From positions 62,001 to 126,000 of the forward strand of contig NZ_BAFB01000065.1 of NCBI RefSeq assembly GCF_000248075.1: a stretch of DNA of 64,000 nt, in the 5' to 3' direction. This stretch comes from Gordonia otitidis NBRC 100426 (GTDB taxonomy: Bacteria; Actinomycetota; Actinomycetes; Mycobacteriales; Mycobacteriaceae). Each line of letters begins with the position of its first letter. Position 1 is the first letter of the stretch. Shown piece after piece: positions 18,637-29,398 of this stretch. Under the pieces are notes generated by a model. The model was not told the DNA's origin. It did not search any database and saw nothing but the letters and a program-made list of their open reading frames with translations. Made by a program: the position numbers and the translations under genes.

Positions 18637-18735
18637 GAATCCCCTGTTCGTCCTGCTGTGACTTAGCAGGGTATCGCGCCACCGGACCCCCGAGCGGCCG
18701 TTTGACGACTCGGTCGGGTCCGGCGGCGTGCGTCC

Positions 18736-19932
18736 TCAGCCGCGCAGTGCCCGGTAGACGGCGGTCTCCATGTCGAGATAGCCGCCGACGGAATCCGGGT
18801 CGGCGAACGGGAAGATCTGGGTCGCCCAGTACCCGCCTATGCGGTTGCGTCGATCGATCCAGTAGTAGAGATTGGCCAGGCCCGCCCAACCGAGCGAGCC
18901 CGCAGGCCGTCCGGTCGGTGCCTCCTCGTCGTTGACCATGAACGAGAACGACCACGACTTCGACTGTCCGGGGAAGAACTCGGCGTCGTTGGACAGCGAG
19001 GCGATCACGCCGGGCAGCATCTTCACCTTCAGATCACCGAGATGGTTCTGCGCTGCGAACTCGACCGTCTGACTCCGCAGGACCTCTTCACCCGAGTCCG
19101 CCCGGCCGTCGTTGAGCCACATCCTGATGAACTTCAGGTAGTCCTCCACGGTGGAGATGATGCCGTGGCCACCCATGTGCACCTCGGGTTCGGTGGGTGG
19201 CACGAAGTCGTGCAGCGGCCGCAGCGAGCCGTCGGCCTCGCGCTGGTGCATCGTGGCCAGACGGGAGCGGAGGTCTGCGGTGAGCCGGAACGACGAACTG
19301 TTCATCCCGAGCGGTGTGAAGATGCGTTCTTTCATCACGTCGTCGAGTCGCTTACCGGTGATCGCCTCCACCACCAGTCCACACCAGTCCATGTTGGTGC
19401 CGTACTCCCACTGCGTTCCCGGATCGAACAACAGCGGTGTGGTCAGTGACTCCATGGTTGCCGTGACAATCGAGGGCTGGCCGTGGTCGGTGGCCAGCCG
19501 ATTGTAGGTCTCGTTGAAGAAGTCGTAGCCGAGTCCCGCTGTGTGCAAGAGCAATTGGCGAGTGGTGATGTCGGAGGCCGGGGCGCGCAGAATGGGCTCG
19601 CCGGCGTCGTCGAAGCCCTCGATCACCTGCAGTTCACCGAGTGCCGGCACGTAGCTCTTTGCCGGCGCGTCGATGTCGAGATCCCAGGATTCGATGAGTT
19701 GCAGCGCCGCGGTCGCCGTCAACGCCTTGGTGGTGGAGAAGATCGCGAACGTGGTGTCGGTGGTCATGGGAACGTCGGAGTCGACCGAGCGTTTGCCTGC
19801 GGCCCCGAGGTAGATGTTCTCGCGGTCGGTGGTGACACCTGCCACCACTCCGGGAACCGCGGGCACGGCTCCGTTCACCACCTCTGCTGCTGCTGCGGCG
19901 ACCTTGTCGGCGTCGATCATCGGTGCACTCAT
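18736..19932 (-). CDS. Serine hydrolase, class C beta-lactamase / esterase family
   Basis: A 398-residue protein with the SxxK catalytic tetrad start in [19 protein letters not shown] (Ser nucleophile, Lys base) near residue 67. A tyrosine motif follows in [20 protein letters not shown] around residue 165, then a Gly-rich [18 protein letters not shown] segment. No signal peptide is present, so this is more likely an intracellular EstB-like esterase or a lipase than a secreted beta-lactamase. The start ATG 19932 has AAGGA about 10 bases upstream. It is followed at about 100 bp by the regulator gene and preceded by an alpha/beta hydrolase on the same strand, so the two hydrolases may be co-transcribed. 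The substrate is unknown. Confidence 0.82.
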   Translation of the reverse strand: MSAPMIDADKVAAAAAEVVNGAVPAVPGVVAGVTTDRENIYLGAAGKRSVDSDVPMTTDTTFAIFSTTKALTATAALQLIESWDLDIDAPAKSYVPALGELQVIEGFDDAGEPILRAPASDITTRQLLLHTAGLGYDFFNETYNRLATDHGQPSIVTATMESLTTPLLFDPGTQWEYGTNMDWCGLVVEAITGKRLDDVMKERIFTPLGMNSSSFRLTADLRSRLATMHQREADGSLRPLHDFVPPTEPEVHMGGHGIISTVEDYLKFIRMWLNDGRADSGEEVLRSQTVEFAAQNHLGDLKVKMLPGVIASLSNDAEFFPGQSKSWSFSFMVNDEEAPTGRPAGSLGWAGLANLYYWIDRRNRIGGYWATQIFPFADPDSVGGYLDMETAVYRALRG

Positions 19933-20022
19933 CGTGTCGATCCTTTCCTTGGGTGCAATTCATCGCGCTGCGACCGGGTGTGGCCGAAGCGAATGTTCTT
20001 CTCTGGGGTTGTCGGGGCCGTC

Positions 20023-21006
20023 TCAGTCGGCCAGCGCGCGTTCGATCCAGGAGAATCTGGTGCGCAACATGGCCTTTGCCAACGCCGTGTGCTGGGCGAA
20101 GATGTCGCATGCGTGGAAGGCGCCGGGCCAGACGTGGAGTTCTGCGTTGACGCCAGCAGCCCACAGCCCCTGCGCGTAGGCGACGGTCTCGTCGCGGAAG
20201 ATCTCCGCGGTGCCCACGTCGAGGAAGGCCGGCGGCAACCCGCGCAGATCCCTCGCGCGTGCCGGTGCGGCGTAGGGCGAGACGTCGGCACTGCCGTATG
20301 CGTCGGCAAGGCTTGCGCGCCAACCAGTTTCATTGCTGACCCGGTCCCAGACGCCGACGCCGTCGAACTGGTGGGTCGACGCGGTGATGTTGCGGTCGTC
20401 GAGCATCGGGTAGACCAGCAATTGCGCGCAGATCGGCGGCCCCTCGCGATCGCGCGCGGCCAGGGCCATACCCGCGGCGAGGCCGCCGCCGCAACTGGCA
20501 CCGCCGACCATCACTCGTCCGAGGTCGACACCGATCTCGTCGGCCCGCCGTGCGGTCCACTCGAGTGCCGCGTACATGTCCTCGCGTGCGTAGGGATCGG
20601 GATGTTCGGGCGCGAGCCGGTACTCGGGGCACACGAGTGTCACACCGAGTCGCTCAACCCACTCGAGGTTGATGTCGAGGGCGTTGAAGCGGTCGCCGAA
20701 CATGAGTCCGCCGGAATGCGCATACACGATGGCCGGTCGACGTCCGGTGGCCCGCGGCGAACTGAAGACCGAGACGACGATGTCGTCGCCGCGGTAGCCG
20801 GGTACGACGAACTCACGGTGATCGACAGCGCGCCCGGCGAGGATCTGCCCGATCGGCGGCGAGGCGTATGACTTACGCATGAACCCGATGAGATCGGGTG
20901 TGATCGTCGGCGGGAAGACCCCGCCGACCACGGCGAGCCCCGCCTTGAGTTCCGGGTCGAACCCGGGACGGCAGCTGCCGTCGGTCGTGGTCTCGGTCAC
21001 GAACAT
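20023..21006 (-). CDS. Alpha/beta hydrolase, hormone-sensitive-lipase (acetyl esterase) family
   Basis: A 327-residue cytoplasmic hydrolase. The HSL oxyanion motif, normally HGGG, is AHSGGLMFGDR here. The nucleophile elbow is GGASCGGGLAAG (Ser in GASCG) in place of the common GDSAGG. The acid is likely in DVGTAEIFRDE and the base is His in WPGAFHACDIF. It should cleave short-chain carboxylic esters. The N-terminal residues are poorly conserved. It lies upstream of the serine hydrolase gene with a 90-bp gap, so the two may form an operon for uptake or breakdown of an esterified compound. A strong hairpin at 21128-21165 separates it from panB. Confidence 0.83.
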   Translation of the reverse strand: MFVTETTTDGSCRPGFDPELKAGLAVVGGVFPPTITPDLIGFMRKSYASPPIGQILAGRAVDHREFVVPGYRGDDIVVSVFSSPRATGRRPAIVYAHSGGLMFGDRFNALDINLEWVERLGVTLVCPEYRLAPEHPDPYAREDMYAALEWTARRADEIGVDLGRVMVGGASCGGGLAAGMALAARDREGPPICAQLLVYPMLDDRNITASTHQFDGVGVWDRVSNETGWRASLADAYGSADVSPYAAPARARDLRGLPPAFLDVGTAEIFRDETVAYAQGLWAAGVNAELHVWPGAFHACDIFAQHTALAKAMLRTRFSWIERALAD

Positions 21007-21127
21007 GAGCCTACGTACGATGAATCACAGTCGGAACCGCCACAACGACGCGGGTTCGGACAGTGTGGTCCGCCATCTGGCGGATGCGCCCAGACCGCAA
21101 TCCGCTGCGAGCGGCCATTCAGCCGAC

Positions 21128-21165
21128 ACGACCCCGCACGCGGTGTGCACCTCGTGCGGGGTCGT
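21128..21165. terminator. Intrinsic-terminator-like hairpin downstream of panB
   Basis: ACGACCCCGCACG (21128-21140) pairs perfectly with CGTGCGGGGTCGT (21153-21165) across a 12-base loop, giving a 13-bp G+C-rich stem. It lies about 70 bases after the panB stop on the minus strand and lacks a clear U tract, as is common in actinobacteria. Confidence 0.6.
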
Positions 21166-21233
21166 TCACGCCGGTTGCGGGCACTGGCGCCGATGGCGAT
21201 GCGAGCCGGGCGCGAGACCCGGCGGCGCGAGAC

Positions 21234-22109
21234 TCAGTAGCTGTGCTCGGGCGCAGGGAAAACGCCGCGACGCACCTCGTCGGCGTAAGTTGCTGCGGCT
21301 GTGCGTAATTCGCCGCCGACGTCGGCATAGCGCTTGACGAACCTGGCGGTCTTGCCGTGGGTGAATCCCGCCATGTCCTGCCAGACGAGAACCTGTGCGT
21401 CGGTCTCGTTACCTGCTCCGATGCCAACGGTCGGGATGGTCAACTTGCGGGTGATCTGGGCGGCGAGTTCGGCGGGCACCATCTCCATGACGACGGCGAA
21501 CGCGCCTGCCTCCTGGACGGCAATGGCGTCGGCGATGAGTTGGTCGGCGGCGTCGCCACGACCCTGGACGCGGAATCCTCCGAGGCCGTTGACGCTCTGC
21601 GGGGTGAATCCGATGTGCGCCATCACGGGGATGCCGGCAGCGGTGAGCGTGGCGATCTGGTCGGCGACGCGCTCGCCACCTTCGAGCTTCACCGCGTGGG
21701 CGCCGGTCTCCTTGAAGAAGCGCACCGCCGTCTCGAGTGCCTGTTGCGGGCCCGCCTCGTAGCTGCCGAAGGGGAGGTCGGCGACGACGAGTGCGTGGGG
21801 AGCACCGCGGACGACCGCACGGGCGAGGGGGATCAATTCGTCGATCGAGACGGGGATGGTGGTGTCGTAGCCGAGGACGACGTTGGCGGCGGAATCGCCT
21901 ACCAGGAGGACGGGGATCTGCGCGTCGTCGAAGATGCGGGCTGTCGAATAGTCGTACGCGGTGAGCATCGACCACTTCTCGCCCTGTTCCTTCATCTGAG
22001 CGAGGTGATGGATGCGAGTGGTGCGACGGCGCGGCGTCGCAGCCGAGTCACCGGATGTCGGGGCGCCGCCGTAGATGGGCGCGTCGGAATGAGCTGCCTC
22101 GTGGGACAT
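21234..22109 (-). CDS. panB: 3-methyl-2-oxobutanoate hydroxymethyltransferase
   Basis: A 291-residue PanB, the first enzyme of pantothenate synthesis, which transfers a hydroxymethyl group from methylene-tetrahydrofolate to alpha-ketoisovalerate. Signatures visible: [17 protein letters not shown] (metal-binding Asp), [31 protein letters not shown] and [19 protein letters not shown]. It forms a TIM barrel and normally a decamer. ATG 22109 was chosen over an upstream in-frame start at 22205 because MSHEAAHSD fits the family's short N-terminal extension and GAAAAGAGA lies in the right place for ribosome binding. It is divergent from caeA, as Rv2225 is from Rv2224c. Confidence 0.93.
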   Translation of the reverse strand: MSHEAAHSDAPIYGGAPTSGDSAATPRRRTTRIHHLAQMKEQGEKWSMLTAYDYSTARIFDDAQIPVLLVGDSAANVVLGYDTTIPVSIDELIPLARAVVRGAPHALVVADLPFGSYEAGPQQALETAVRFFKETGAHAVKLEGGERVADQIATLTAAGIPVMAHIGFTPQSVNGLGGFRVQGRGDAADQLIADAIAVQEAGAFAVVMEMVPAELAAQITRKLTIPTVGIGAGNETDAQVLVWQDMAGFTHGKTARFVKRYADVGGELRTAAATYADEVRRGVFPAPEHSY

Positions 22110-22211
22110 CGTTGTCTCTTTTCTTCCTCGAGTCCCGCATGGCGGGTACCCGGGCTGTTGTCGGACGCCTTCAAGTTTCCCACCGATGGCGTGCTTGATG
22201 ACCACTGATGG

Positions 22212-22231
22212 GAGTGTGCTTGCTCACACTC
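22212..22231. promoter_or_regulatory. Inverted repeat in the panB/caeA divergent promoter region
   Basis: GAGTGTG-N6-CACACTC, perfect 7-bp arms, lies 26 bases upstream of the caeA start and about 100 bases upstream of panB. It is a candidate operator for a dimeric regulator. No regulator gene adjoins it. Confidence 0.35.
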
Positions 22232-22256
22232 ATGAAGGTGGCACTGTGCGGGAGAC

Positions 22257-23870
22257 GTGCCGCGCATCCGTAACATCACGCCAATGACCTGCTCGTCTCG
22301 GGCGCGGATGCCGGCTCTTCATCGTCCGACACCGGGTGGGGCCGCGCTCGTCTCGCTACTGGCCGTGATGGCACTCGTCAGCGGCGGATGCGCCACGAAC
22401 GAACGCTCAGACGGCGGTGCGACGATTCGCTGGGAAGCGTGCCCCGCGGGCGCGGCACTCGGCTCGGCAGCCGCGCGAGTCGACTGCGGGACTCTCGCGG
22501 TTCCTCGTGACCCGGCCGAGCCGGGAGGTCGAACGATCACGCTCGCCCTCGCGCGGTTGCGCGCATCCCAGCACAGCGACACGACTGTGTTGCTCAACCC
22601 CGGCGGTCCGGGGGCGTCGGGCGTCGACTATCTGCTCGGTGCGGCGGAACGCCTTGCAGCGCAACGGTTCACCGCGCACAGCGACGTCGTCGCATTCGAT
22701 CCGCGGGGCGTCGGCGCCTCGACACCCGCGGTGCGTTGTCGTACCGCGGCCGAACTCGACGCCGAGCGGGACGTCGACCGGGGCGACAGGTCGGAGCGTG
22801 GCATCACGGCCGCCGAAAACCAGAACCGCACCGACGCCCGACGCTGCGCCGAGCGGGTCGGCGCCGAGTTCCTCGGGCTCGTGGGCACATCGCAGGTCGT
22901 CGACGACGTCGATCGTCTCCGCACCGCGCTCGGCCGAGCGCAGATCGACTTCATCGGCTTCTCGTACGGATCGAAGATCGGTCTCGAATACGGACAGCGC
23001 TATCCGACGAAGCTCTTCCGGCTCGTCGTCGACGGAGCGGTCGATCCCGACGCCGACCCGATCGAGTCGTCGGTGGCGCAGGCGCGTGCGTTCCAGGACA
23101 CCTTCGACGCATTCGCCCGCGACTGCACCATGGTGCCCGGCTGCGTGCTGGGGACCGACCCCGCAGACGTGCTCCGGCGGTACCAGGCCCTCGTTCGCCC
23201 GCTGACGACGGCGCCGGTCCCCGCAGGTGGTGGGCGCATGCTGACCTATCAATCGGCCGTCGACGCCACGAGCATGGCGCTCTACCGCAGCGATCTGTGG
23301 CCGACGCTGCGCTCGGGACTCGCCGACCTCGCCGCCGGGAGAGGGGGCCAGACCTTGATGTCACTGGCCGACATGCAGGAGGGGCGCGGACCGGGCGGAG
23401 CCTACGACAACTCGGCGGACGCGTACCTCGCCGTCGGTTGCGCCGACGGGCCGCGCATCACCGACCGGCGCGTCGCCGGTGACCTCGATCGCCGCCGGCG
23501 CGCCGCGGCGCCGTACTCCGACGACGGCCGTGGCTCGGGGTTGGCGCCACTCGATCCGTGCGCCTTCTGGCCTCCCGCGAATACCGCGACCGCCGGGGAC
23601 GGGGTGGTCGGGGACGGGGTATCAGGGTCCCCGTCGTCAGCGAGGCCTGCAGTCGGTGCCTCGCCCCCGCCTCTCGTGATCGCGACGACACACGACCCGG
23701 CGACCCCCTACGCCGCGGGTGAAACGCTCGCGCGGCGAACCGGCGGCACGTTGCTCACCGTCCACGGGTACGGCCACACGGCGGCGCTACAGGGTAATCG
23801 GTGCGTCGACGGCGTCGTCGACGATTACCTGTCCGATCTCGGATCGTTGAATCCCTCTCTCGCATGCTGA
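22257..23870 (+). CDS. caeA: Secreted alpha/beta-hydrolase protease, CaeA/Hip1-like (tripeptidyl aminopeptidase family)
   Basis: A 537-residue exported serine hydrolase. The N-terminal signal segment (about 27-45) ends LVSGGCATN, an imperfect lipobox with Cys45, so cell-envelope attachment is possible. NPGGPGASGV gives the oxyanion loop, GFSYGSK the nucleophile (Ser236), THDPATPY the acid and GYGHTAAL the histidine. The position next to panB and glnA2 matches Rv2224c (CaeA/Hip1), a cell-wall serine protease/carboxylesterase that shapes immune responses in M. tuberculosis. M. tuberculosis has two paralogues here (Rv2223c, Rv2224c), whereas this genome has one. The low-complexity insertion GDGVVGDGVSG near residue 450 is not typical. 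The start GTG follows GGGAG. Confidence 0.87.
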   Translation: MPRIRNITPMTCSSRARMPALHRPTPGGAALVSLLAVMALVSGGCATNERSDGGATIRWEACPAGAALGSAAARVDCGTLAVPRDPAEPGGRTITLALARLRASQHSDTTVLLNPGGPGASGVDYLLGAAERLAAQRFTAHSDVVAFDPRGVGASTPAVRCRTAAELDAERDVDRGDRSERGITAAENQNRTDARRCAERVGAEFLGLVGTSQVVDDVDRLRTALGRAQIDFIGFSYGSKIGLEYGQRYPTKLFRLVVDGAVDPDADPIESSVAQARAFQDTFDAFARDCTMVPGCVLGTDPADVLRRYQALVRPLTTAPVPAGGGRMLTYQSAVDATSMALYRSDLWPTLRSGLADLAAGRGGQTLMSLADMQEGRGPGGAYDNSADAYLAVGCADGPRITDRRVAGDLDRRRRAAAPYSDDGRGSGLAPLDPCAFWPPANTATAGDGVVGDGVSGSPSSARPAVGASPPPLVIATTHDPATPYAAGETLARRTGGTLLTVHGYGHTAALQGNRCVDGVVDDYLSDLGSLNPSLAC

Positions 23871-23941
23871 GATGACCTCGGTAAATGCGCAGGTTGCCGA
23901 GTTCGACTTATGAACGTAACACCGATTTAACAGGCTACTTC

Positions 23942-23947
23942 TAATGT
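23942..23947 (+). promoter_or_regulatory. -10 box (TAATGT) of glnA2
   Basis: TAATGT ends 8 bases before ATG 23956. The in-frame ATG at 23944 lies inside this box and would not be on a leaderless transcript. A partial GlnR-like half-site, GTAAC-N6-TTAAC, is at 23916-23931. Confidence 0.4.
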
Positions 23948-23955
23948 CGGCGGTC

Positions 23956-25296
23956 ATGGATCGCCAAAAGGAATTCGTGCTGCGGACCCTCGAAGAGCGC
24001 GACATCCGATTCGTACGCCTATGGTTCACCGACGTCCTGGGATATCTGAAATCCGTGGCGATCGCACCGGCAGAACTGGAAGGTGCGTTCTCAGAGGGTA
24101 TCGGTTTCGACGGCTCGGCCATCGAAGGGTTCTCGCGAGTGTCGGAGGCCGACACCGTTGCCAAGCCCGATCCGTCGACGTTCCAGATCCTGCCGTGGAC
24201 CACATCGTCGGGCAGACACCACTCGGCCCGCATGTTCTGTGACATCGTCATGCCCGACGGCACACCGAGCTGGGCCGACTCGCGACATGTCCTCCGACGC
24301 CAGCTCAACAAGGCCGCCGACCAGGGGTTCAGTTGCTACGTGCACCCCGAGATCGAGTTCTTCCTCCTGAAGGACGCTCCGCTCGACGGCAGCGTGCCGA
24401 CACCCGCCGACAGCGGGGGCTACTTCGACCAGGCCGTCCACGACGCCGCGCCCAACTTCCGCAGGCACGCGATCGAAGCGCTCGAGTCGATGGGCATCTC
24501 CGTCGAGTTCTCCCATCACGAAGGCGCGCCCGGCCAGCAGGAGATCGACCTGCGCTACGCCGACGCACTGTCGATGGCCGACAACGTCATGACCTTCCGG
24601 TATCTGATCAAGGAGGTCGCCATCGGCGAGGGTGTGTGGGCGACGTTCATGCCCAAGCCCTTCAGCGAGCACCCCGGCTCGGCGATGCACACCCACATGA
24701 GCCTGTTCGAGGGTGACGCCAACGCCTTCCACAACCCCGACGACCCGATGCAGCTGTCGGACACCGGCAAGAAGTTCATCGCCGGAATTATTCATCACGC
24801 CAACGAGATCAGCGCGGTCACCAACCAGTGGGTGAACAGCTACAAGCGTCTGATCCACGGTGGCGAGGCGCCGACAGCGGCCACATGGGGCGGGGCGAAT
24901 CGGTCAGCACTCGTCCGCTTGCCGCTGTACACACCCAACAAGGCGTCGTCGCGGCGTGTCGAGGTGCGTAGTCCCGATTCGGCGTGCAACCCCTACCTGA
25001 CCTTTGCGGTGCTGCTCGCCGCAGGCCTCAAGGGAATCGTCGAGGACTACGAACTGCCCGACGAGGCCGAGGACGACGTGTGGGCGCTCACGCCCGCCGA
25101 GCGTCGGGCGATGGGCTACAAGGAACTGCCCGGCAGCCTTGCCGACGCGCTCCACCAGATGGAGAAGTCGGAGTTGCTCGCAGAGACGCTCGGCGAGCAT
25201 GTCTTCGACTACTTCCTCCGCAACAAGTGGGCGGAGTGGGACAGCTACCGCAGTCTCGTCACACCGTTCGAGCTGCGCAATTACCTGCCTCTGTGA
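23956..25296 (+). CDS. glnA2: Glutamine synthetase GlnA2 (type I)
   Basis: A 446-residue GSI-family ligase for ATP-dependent formation of glutamine from glutamate and ammonia. [68 protein letters not shown] and NRSALVRLP are the expected metal, glutamate and ATP segments. The start [19 protein letters not shown] is the family start, so ATG 23956 is preferred to 23944. The adenylylation-loop tyrosine region of GlnA1 is absent ([18 protein letters not shown] instead), so it is probably not a GlnE target. In M. tuberculosis GlnA2 is dispensable and weakly expressed. glnE follows after about 110 bp. Confidence 0.94.
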   Translation: MDRQKEFVLRTLEERDIRFVRLWFTDVLGYLKSVAIAPAELEGAFSEGIGFDGSAIEGFSRVSEADTVAKPDPSTFQILPWTTSSGRHHSARMFCDIVMPDGTPSWADSRHVLRRQLNKAADQGFSCYVHPEIEFFLLKDAPLDGSVPTPADSGGYFDQAVHDAAPNFRRHAIEALESMGISVEFSHHEGAPGQQEIDLRYADALSMADNVMTFRYLIKEVAIGEGVWATFMPKPFSEHPGSAMHTHMSLFEGDANAFHNPDDPMQLSDTGKKFIAGIIHHANEISAVTNQWVNSYKRLIHGGEAPTAATWGGANRSALVRLPLYTPNKASSRRVEVRSPDSACNPYLTFAVLLAAGLKGIVEDYELPDEAEDDVWALTPAERRAMGYKELPGSLADALHQMEKSELLAETLGEHVFDYFLRNKWAEWDSYRSLVTPFELRNYLPL

Positions 25297-25396
25297 TCTC
25301 AGGGTAGATCGACCGACGCGGCGCGCGGTCGACGGTCGCGGGGTGTCGAGAAGCGCCTTGTTGCCGACCAGTGTCCGGTATCGACGGTCGGGACGC

Positions 25397-25402
25397 TATT
25401 TT
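25397..25402 (+). promoter_or_regulatory. -10 box (TATTTT) of glnE
   Basis: TATTTT ends 6 bases before GTG 25409. No Shine-Dalgarno is present, so a leaderless glnE mRNA is likely and expression can be independent of glnA2. Confidence 0.45.
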
Positions 25403-25408
25403 CTAGGG

Positions 25409-28400
25409 GTGACAACACTTCGAGGTCGGGGCGGCGTACCGGCAGTGGGGCGTCTGGGTCTGCTCGACCCCGACGCCGAGAAGAATCTGTCTGACCTCGG
25501 GTGGAACAACGAGGAGTCGATCGAACTCCTGTGGTCGTTGTCGCGCTCTCCGGACGCCGATCTCGCGCTGCGCGCCATCGTCCGGTTGCGCGCGCAGCTC
25601 GGGGACGAATGGTCCGAGGTCGATCGTCTGCTGCGCACGGACAAGGGTTTCCGCGGCCGACTCCTCGCCGTCCTCGGATCGTCGGATGCGCTCGGTGACC
25701 ACGTCGTTGCCGAGCCGGGGGCATGGCGGCGGCTGATCCCGGCGGAACTCCCCGGCACCGACGAGATCAACCGGCTGATGCTCGCCGCGGTCGATGCGGT
25801 CGCAGAGCCGGGCGAAATCGAACGCGGCAACAAGATCTACCGAGCAGGTTTCAGCGGCCCGAAGGCGGTTGTCGCGCTACGTGCCGCCTACCGCAACCTT
25901 GTGTTGCAGGTCGCAGCCCACGACGTCGCGTCGACTGTCGAGGACGAACCGGTCATCTGGTTCCCCGAGATCGGTGCGCTGCTCGCCGACCTCGCCGACG
26001 CCGCGTTGACCGCCGCGCTGGCCGTGGCCTTCCGCGAGGTCTGCGGCGACTCGCCGATCCCGATTCGGCTGGCGGTGATCGCGATGGGTAAATGTGGCGC
26101 GCGAGAGCTGAACTACGTCAGCGACGTCGACGTCGTGTTCGTCAGCGAGCCCGCCGACGGGACGGCCGCGCGTATCGCGGGCGAGATGATGCGTGTGGGT
26201 TCGCTGGCCTTCTTCGAGGTCGACGCCGCGCTGCGGCCCGAGGGTAAATCCGGTGCACTGACCCGCACCCTCGAGTCGCACGTCGCGTACTTCAACCGAT
26301 GGGCCAAGACGTGGGAGTTCCAGGCCCAGTTGAAGGCGCGGCCGATGACCGGCGACATGGAACTCGGTCAGCGCTACCACGACGCGATCAATCCGATGGT
26401 CTGGCAGGCCTCCGAGCGCGACGATTTCGTCCCCGAAGTGCAGGCGATGAGGCGACGCGTGGAATCCCTTGTGCCGCAAGAGGAGCGCGACCGGAATCTC
26501 AAACTCGGCAGCGGCAGTATCCGGGACGTGGAATTCGCGGTGCAGATGCTGCAGATGGTCCACGGCCGCGTCGATGAGACCCTGCGGGTGCGAGCCACCG
26601 TCGACGCACTCGATGCGTTGACCGCGGGAGGCTACGTCGGTCGTGACGACGGAGCCAATCTCAATGCGTCCTATCAGTTCCTGCGCCTGCTCGAACACCG
26701 ACTGCAGCTGCAGCGCATGTCGCGGACCCATCTGCTCCCGGAGTTCGACGACGACGACAACATGCGCTGGCTCGCCCGCGCCGCGCACATCCGGCGTGAG
26801 GGCGACCTCGACGCGACGTCGGTGCTGCGCAGGCAGATCAAGCACCAGAGCCTCCGCGTACGACGACTGCACCAGAAACTGTTCTACCGGCCGCTGCTCG
26901 AGGCCGCCGTCAGATTCGACACCACGGAGCTGACGCTGACCGACGAGTCGGCGACACGACGGCTCTCCGCGCTCGGTTACGCACAGCCCGAGCGCGCTCT
27001 CAGCCACATCCGCGCGCTGGCCTCGGCGTCCGGCAGGCGAGGGCAGGTCCAACGACTGATCCTTCCTCAGTTGCTCGAATACATCGGCGACACACCGGAT
27101 CCCGACGCCGGACTGCTGAACTACCGCAGGCTGTGCGACGTCATGGACAACGACTGGTTCCTGCGCCTGCTGCGCGACGACGGCGTCGTCGCGGCTCGGT
27201 TGATGCACGTTCTCGGTACGTCGGAGTTCATCGCCAACCTGCTGATGCGTTCTCCCGAGGTGATCAACCTCTACACCGACGGTCCCGACGGTCCGCGGCT
27301 GTGCGAGGTGCGGCCCGAGGACGTCGCGAAGGGGCTCGTCGCATCGACGGTTCGACAGCCGGATCTGCGTCGAGCGGTTGCCGCGGCGCGATCGCATCGC
27401 CGTGCCGAACTCGCGCGTATCGCGTCTGCGGACGTGCTCGGTCTGCTCGAGGTCCCGCAGGTGTGCGAGGCGCTGTCGAGTGTGTGGGCAGCGGTGCTCA
27501 ACGCGGCGTTGTCGTTTGCCATCCAGGACTCCGAACGCGACGAGGGACGGCAGGCGCCGGCTCGGATCGCGGTGATCGGCATGGGTCGGCTCGGCGGCGG
27601 CGAACTCGGCTACGGGTCGGATGCCGACGTCCTCTTCGTGTGCCAGCCCAATCCGGGCGAGGACGAGACCAAGGCCGTGCGGTGGGCACAGACCATCGCC
27701 GAGGTGGTGCGTTCGATGCTCGGCTCGCCCAGCGACGACCCGCCGCTGATCGTCGACACAGGGCTTCGTCCCGAGGGCCGCAACGGTCCGGTCGTGCGCA
27801 CGTTGGCCGCCTACGCCGCCTACTACGACCAGTGGGCCCAGCCGTGGGAGGTGCAGGCACTGTTGCGTGCGCATCAGGTCGCGGGAGACGAGGAACTCGG
27901 CATCGAGTTCCTCCACATGGCCGACCGCATCCGCTATCCCGCGGGCGGTGTGTCGAATGATGCGGTCAAGGAGATCCGACGCATCAAGGCGCGCGTCGAC
28001 GCCGAACGGTTACCTCGGGGCGCCGATCCGGCAACGCATACCAAGCTCGGCCGTGGCGGCCTCGCCGACATCGAGTGGACAGTGCAGTTGTTGCAACTGA
28101 AGTACGCGCATCGCTACCCGTCGCTGCACAACACGTCGACCCTGCAGTCGCTCGACGCGATCGGGTCGGCAGAGCTGCTCGCCGAGGACGACGTCGCGCT
28201 ACTCAAGGACGCGTGGATCACCGCGACCAAGGCGCGTAACTGCCTGGTGCTGGTACGTGGTAAGCCGGTCGATCAGCTACCCGGACCTGGAAAGCAGTTG
28301 CGGCAGATCGCATTTGCCGCCGGGTGGCCGGAGGATCAGGCGGCGGAGTTCCTCGATCATTACCTGCGGGTCACCCGCCGCGCCAAAGCCGTCGTGCTGA

Positions 28401-28417
28401 AGGTGTTCGGCGCGTGA
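25409..28417 (+). CDS. glnE: Glutamine synthetase adenylyltransferase/deadenylyltransferase
   Basis: A 1002-residue bifunctional enzyme that adds and removes AMP on the GlnA1 tyrosine. It has two nucleotidyltransferase halves. The N-terminal deadenylylase half carries [22 protein letters not shown] (about residue 222) and the C-terminal adenylylase half carries [23 protein letters not shown] (about residue 722). Each has the GxD-x-D metal motif and is followed by a helical GlnD-UR-like domain; [13 protein letters not shown] and [13 protein letters not shown] mark the paired repeats. Length fits the family (about 950-1000). The open frame extends upstream to 25004 inside glnA2, but GTG 25409 follows a -10 box and starts the conserved part. 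In mycobacteria glnE is essential because unmodified GlnA1 is harmful. Confidence 0.95.
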   Translation: MTTLRGRGGVPAVGRLGLLDPDAEKNLSDLGWNNEESIELLWSLSRSPDADLALRAIVRLRAQLGDEWSEVDRLLRTDKGFRGRLLAVLGSSDALGDHVVAEPGAWRRLIPAELPGTDEINRLMLAAVDAVAEPGEIERGNKIYRAGFSGPKAVVALRAAYRNLVLQVAAHDVASTVEDEPVIWFPEIGALLADLADAALTAALAVAFREVCGDSPIPIRLAVIAMGKCGARELNYVSDVDVVFVSEPADGTAARIAGEMMRVGSLAFFEVDAALRPEGKSGALTRTLESHVAYFNRWAKTWEFQAQLKARPMTGDMELGQRYHDAINPMVWQASERDDFVPEVQAMRRRVESLVPQEERDRNLKLGSGSIRDVEFAVQMLQMVHGRVDETLRVRATVDALDALTAGGYVGRDDGANLNASYQFLRLLEHRLQLQRMSRTHLLPEFDDDDNMRWLARAAHIRREGDLDATSVLRRQIKHQSLRVRRLHQKLFYRPLLEAAVRFDTTELTLTDESATRRLSALGYAQPERALSHIRALASASGRRGQVQRLILPQLLEYIGDTPDPDAGLLNYRRLCDVMDNDWFLRLLRDDGVVAARLMHVLGTSEFIANLLMRSPEVINLYTDGPDGPRLCEVRPEDVAKGLVASTVRQPDLRRAVAAARSHRRAELARIASADVLGLLEVPQVCEALSSVWAAVLNAALSFAIQDSERDEGRQAPARIAVIGMGRLGGGELGYGSDADVLFVCQPNPGEDETKAVRWAQTIAEVVRSMLGSPSDDPPLIVDTGLRPEGRNGPVVRTLAAYAAYYDQWAQPWEVQALLRAHQVAGDEELGIEFLHMADRIRYPAGGVSNDAVKEIRRIKARVDAERLPRGADPATHTKLGRGGLADIEWTVQLLQLKYAHRYPSLHNTSTLQSLDAIGSAELLAEDDVALLKDAWITATKARNCLVLVRGKPVDQLPGPGKQLRQIAFAAGWPEDQAAEFLDHYLRVTRRAKAVVLKVFGA

Positions 28418-28450
28418 GTACGCCGACCCGATGAGAGTGCTCGCAGCCTG

Positions 28451-29398
28451 ATGCGTCGGTTCTTCACGTTCGTTCTGCTCGGAGCGGGCTGGGTGATGAT
28501 GGTCGCCACGGGCGTCGCGGTCTGGCTCCACTACTTCCGCTCCCGGGGCGAACTCACGATCTTCCTCACCAGTGCGGTGCCTTTCGTCATCGTCCCCGCG
28601 GTACTCGCCGTCGTCGTGTTCGTTGCGCTCCGACGTTGGTTGACGCTGCCGCTCGCGATTGCTGCGCTCGTCGCACTGTGCGTCACGCAGCTGCCGTTGT
28701 GGGTGTCGCAGTCGTCACCGGCAGGGGAGAGATTCACCGTGCTGACGGCGAACCTGATGGTCGGGGGCGGCGACGTCGACCAACTCGCGGAGGTGGTCGC
28801 GCGTGAGCGGGTCGACCTCGTGTCGCTGCAGGAGGTGACTCCCGAGGTGCTCGACCGTCTGCAGAGCACGGTCGGCAGACAGTTGACGTACTCGTACGCG
28901 GTGCCGGGACAGTTCGCCCAGGGGACCGCGATATTCAGTCGTGAGCCGCTGACCGGGCAGGCCGAGATCGATCCGAATACCGTGTTGCACAATCTGAGGG
29001 CGCGGACGGATCTGCCCGGGGCACGCGACACACAGGTGTTCGCGGTGCATCCTGGTGCCCCGCTGCGTGGCAAGACCGACATCTGGGTTCGTGACATGGA
29101 TCTGCTGCGCGCGCGACTCGAGGCGATCCCGTCCGGGCGGGCGATCGTCGCCGGTGACTTCAATGCGACGTGGGATCAGGTCCGCTATCGCGACTTCCTA
29201 CAGCGCGGCTTCGTCGACACGGTCGATCAAGCCGGAGCGGGTTTCGTACCCACGTATCCGACGGACAGGTGGGGTGGCAGACCATTCCTCGCCCTCGATC
29301 ACGTCGTCGTGCGGGGATTCGTCGCATCAGCGGTCGAGACGTTCGATCTGCGCGGTTCCGATCACCGCGGCGTAGTGGTATCACTGGTTGCATCATGA
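28451..29398 (+). CDS. Membrane-anchored endonuclease/exonuclease/phosphatase family protein
   Basis: A 315-residue protein with three N-terminal membrane helices (about residues 5-28, 36-58, 65-83) followed by an external EEP domain. VLTANLMVGGGDV supplies the metal-site Asn, DLVSLQEVTPEVLD the catalytic Glu, IVAGDFNATWDQ the DFN motif and GSDHRGVVVSL the terminal SDH motif. The family includes nucleases, sphingomyelinases and inositol phosphatases. The extracytoplasmic position argues for a lipid or extracellular nucleic-acid substrate. The stop overlaps the start of the heme oxygenase gene (ATGA), so the two are co-translated. It begins 33 bases after glnE and no terminator intervenes. Confidence 0.83.
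   Translation: MRRFFTFVLLGAGWVMMVATGVAVWLHYFRSRGELTIFLTSAVPFVIVPAVLAVVVFVALRRWLTLPLAIAALVALCVTQLPLWVSQSSPAGERFTVLTANLMVGGGDVDQLAEVVARERVDLVSLQEVTPEVLDRLQSTVGRQLTYSYAVPGQFAQGTAIFSREPLTGQAEIDPNTVLHNLRARTDLPGARDTQVFAVHPGAPLRGKTDIWVRDMDLLRARLEAIPSGRAIVAGDFNATWDQVRYRDFLQRGFVDTVDQAGAGFVPTYPTDRWGGRPFLALDHVVVRGFVASAVETFDLRGSDHRGVVVSLVAS

Noticed and set aside
19483-20871. A plus-strand open frame of about 462 codons opposite the serine hydrolase and alpha/beta hydrolase genes
   Set aside because: The minus-strand hydrolases carry intact catalytic motifs, whereas this frame is Gly/Val/Arg-rich shadow sequence.
25877-27916. A minus-strand open frame of about 679 codons inside glnE
   Set aside because: It is the shadow of glnE, whose two nucleotidyltransferase motifs are clear. 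The antisense product has no recognisable domain.
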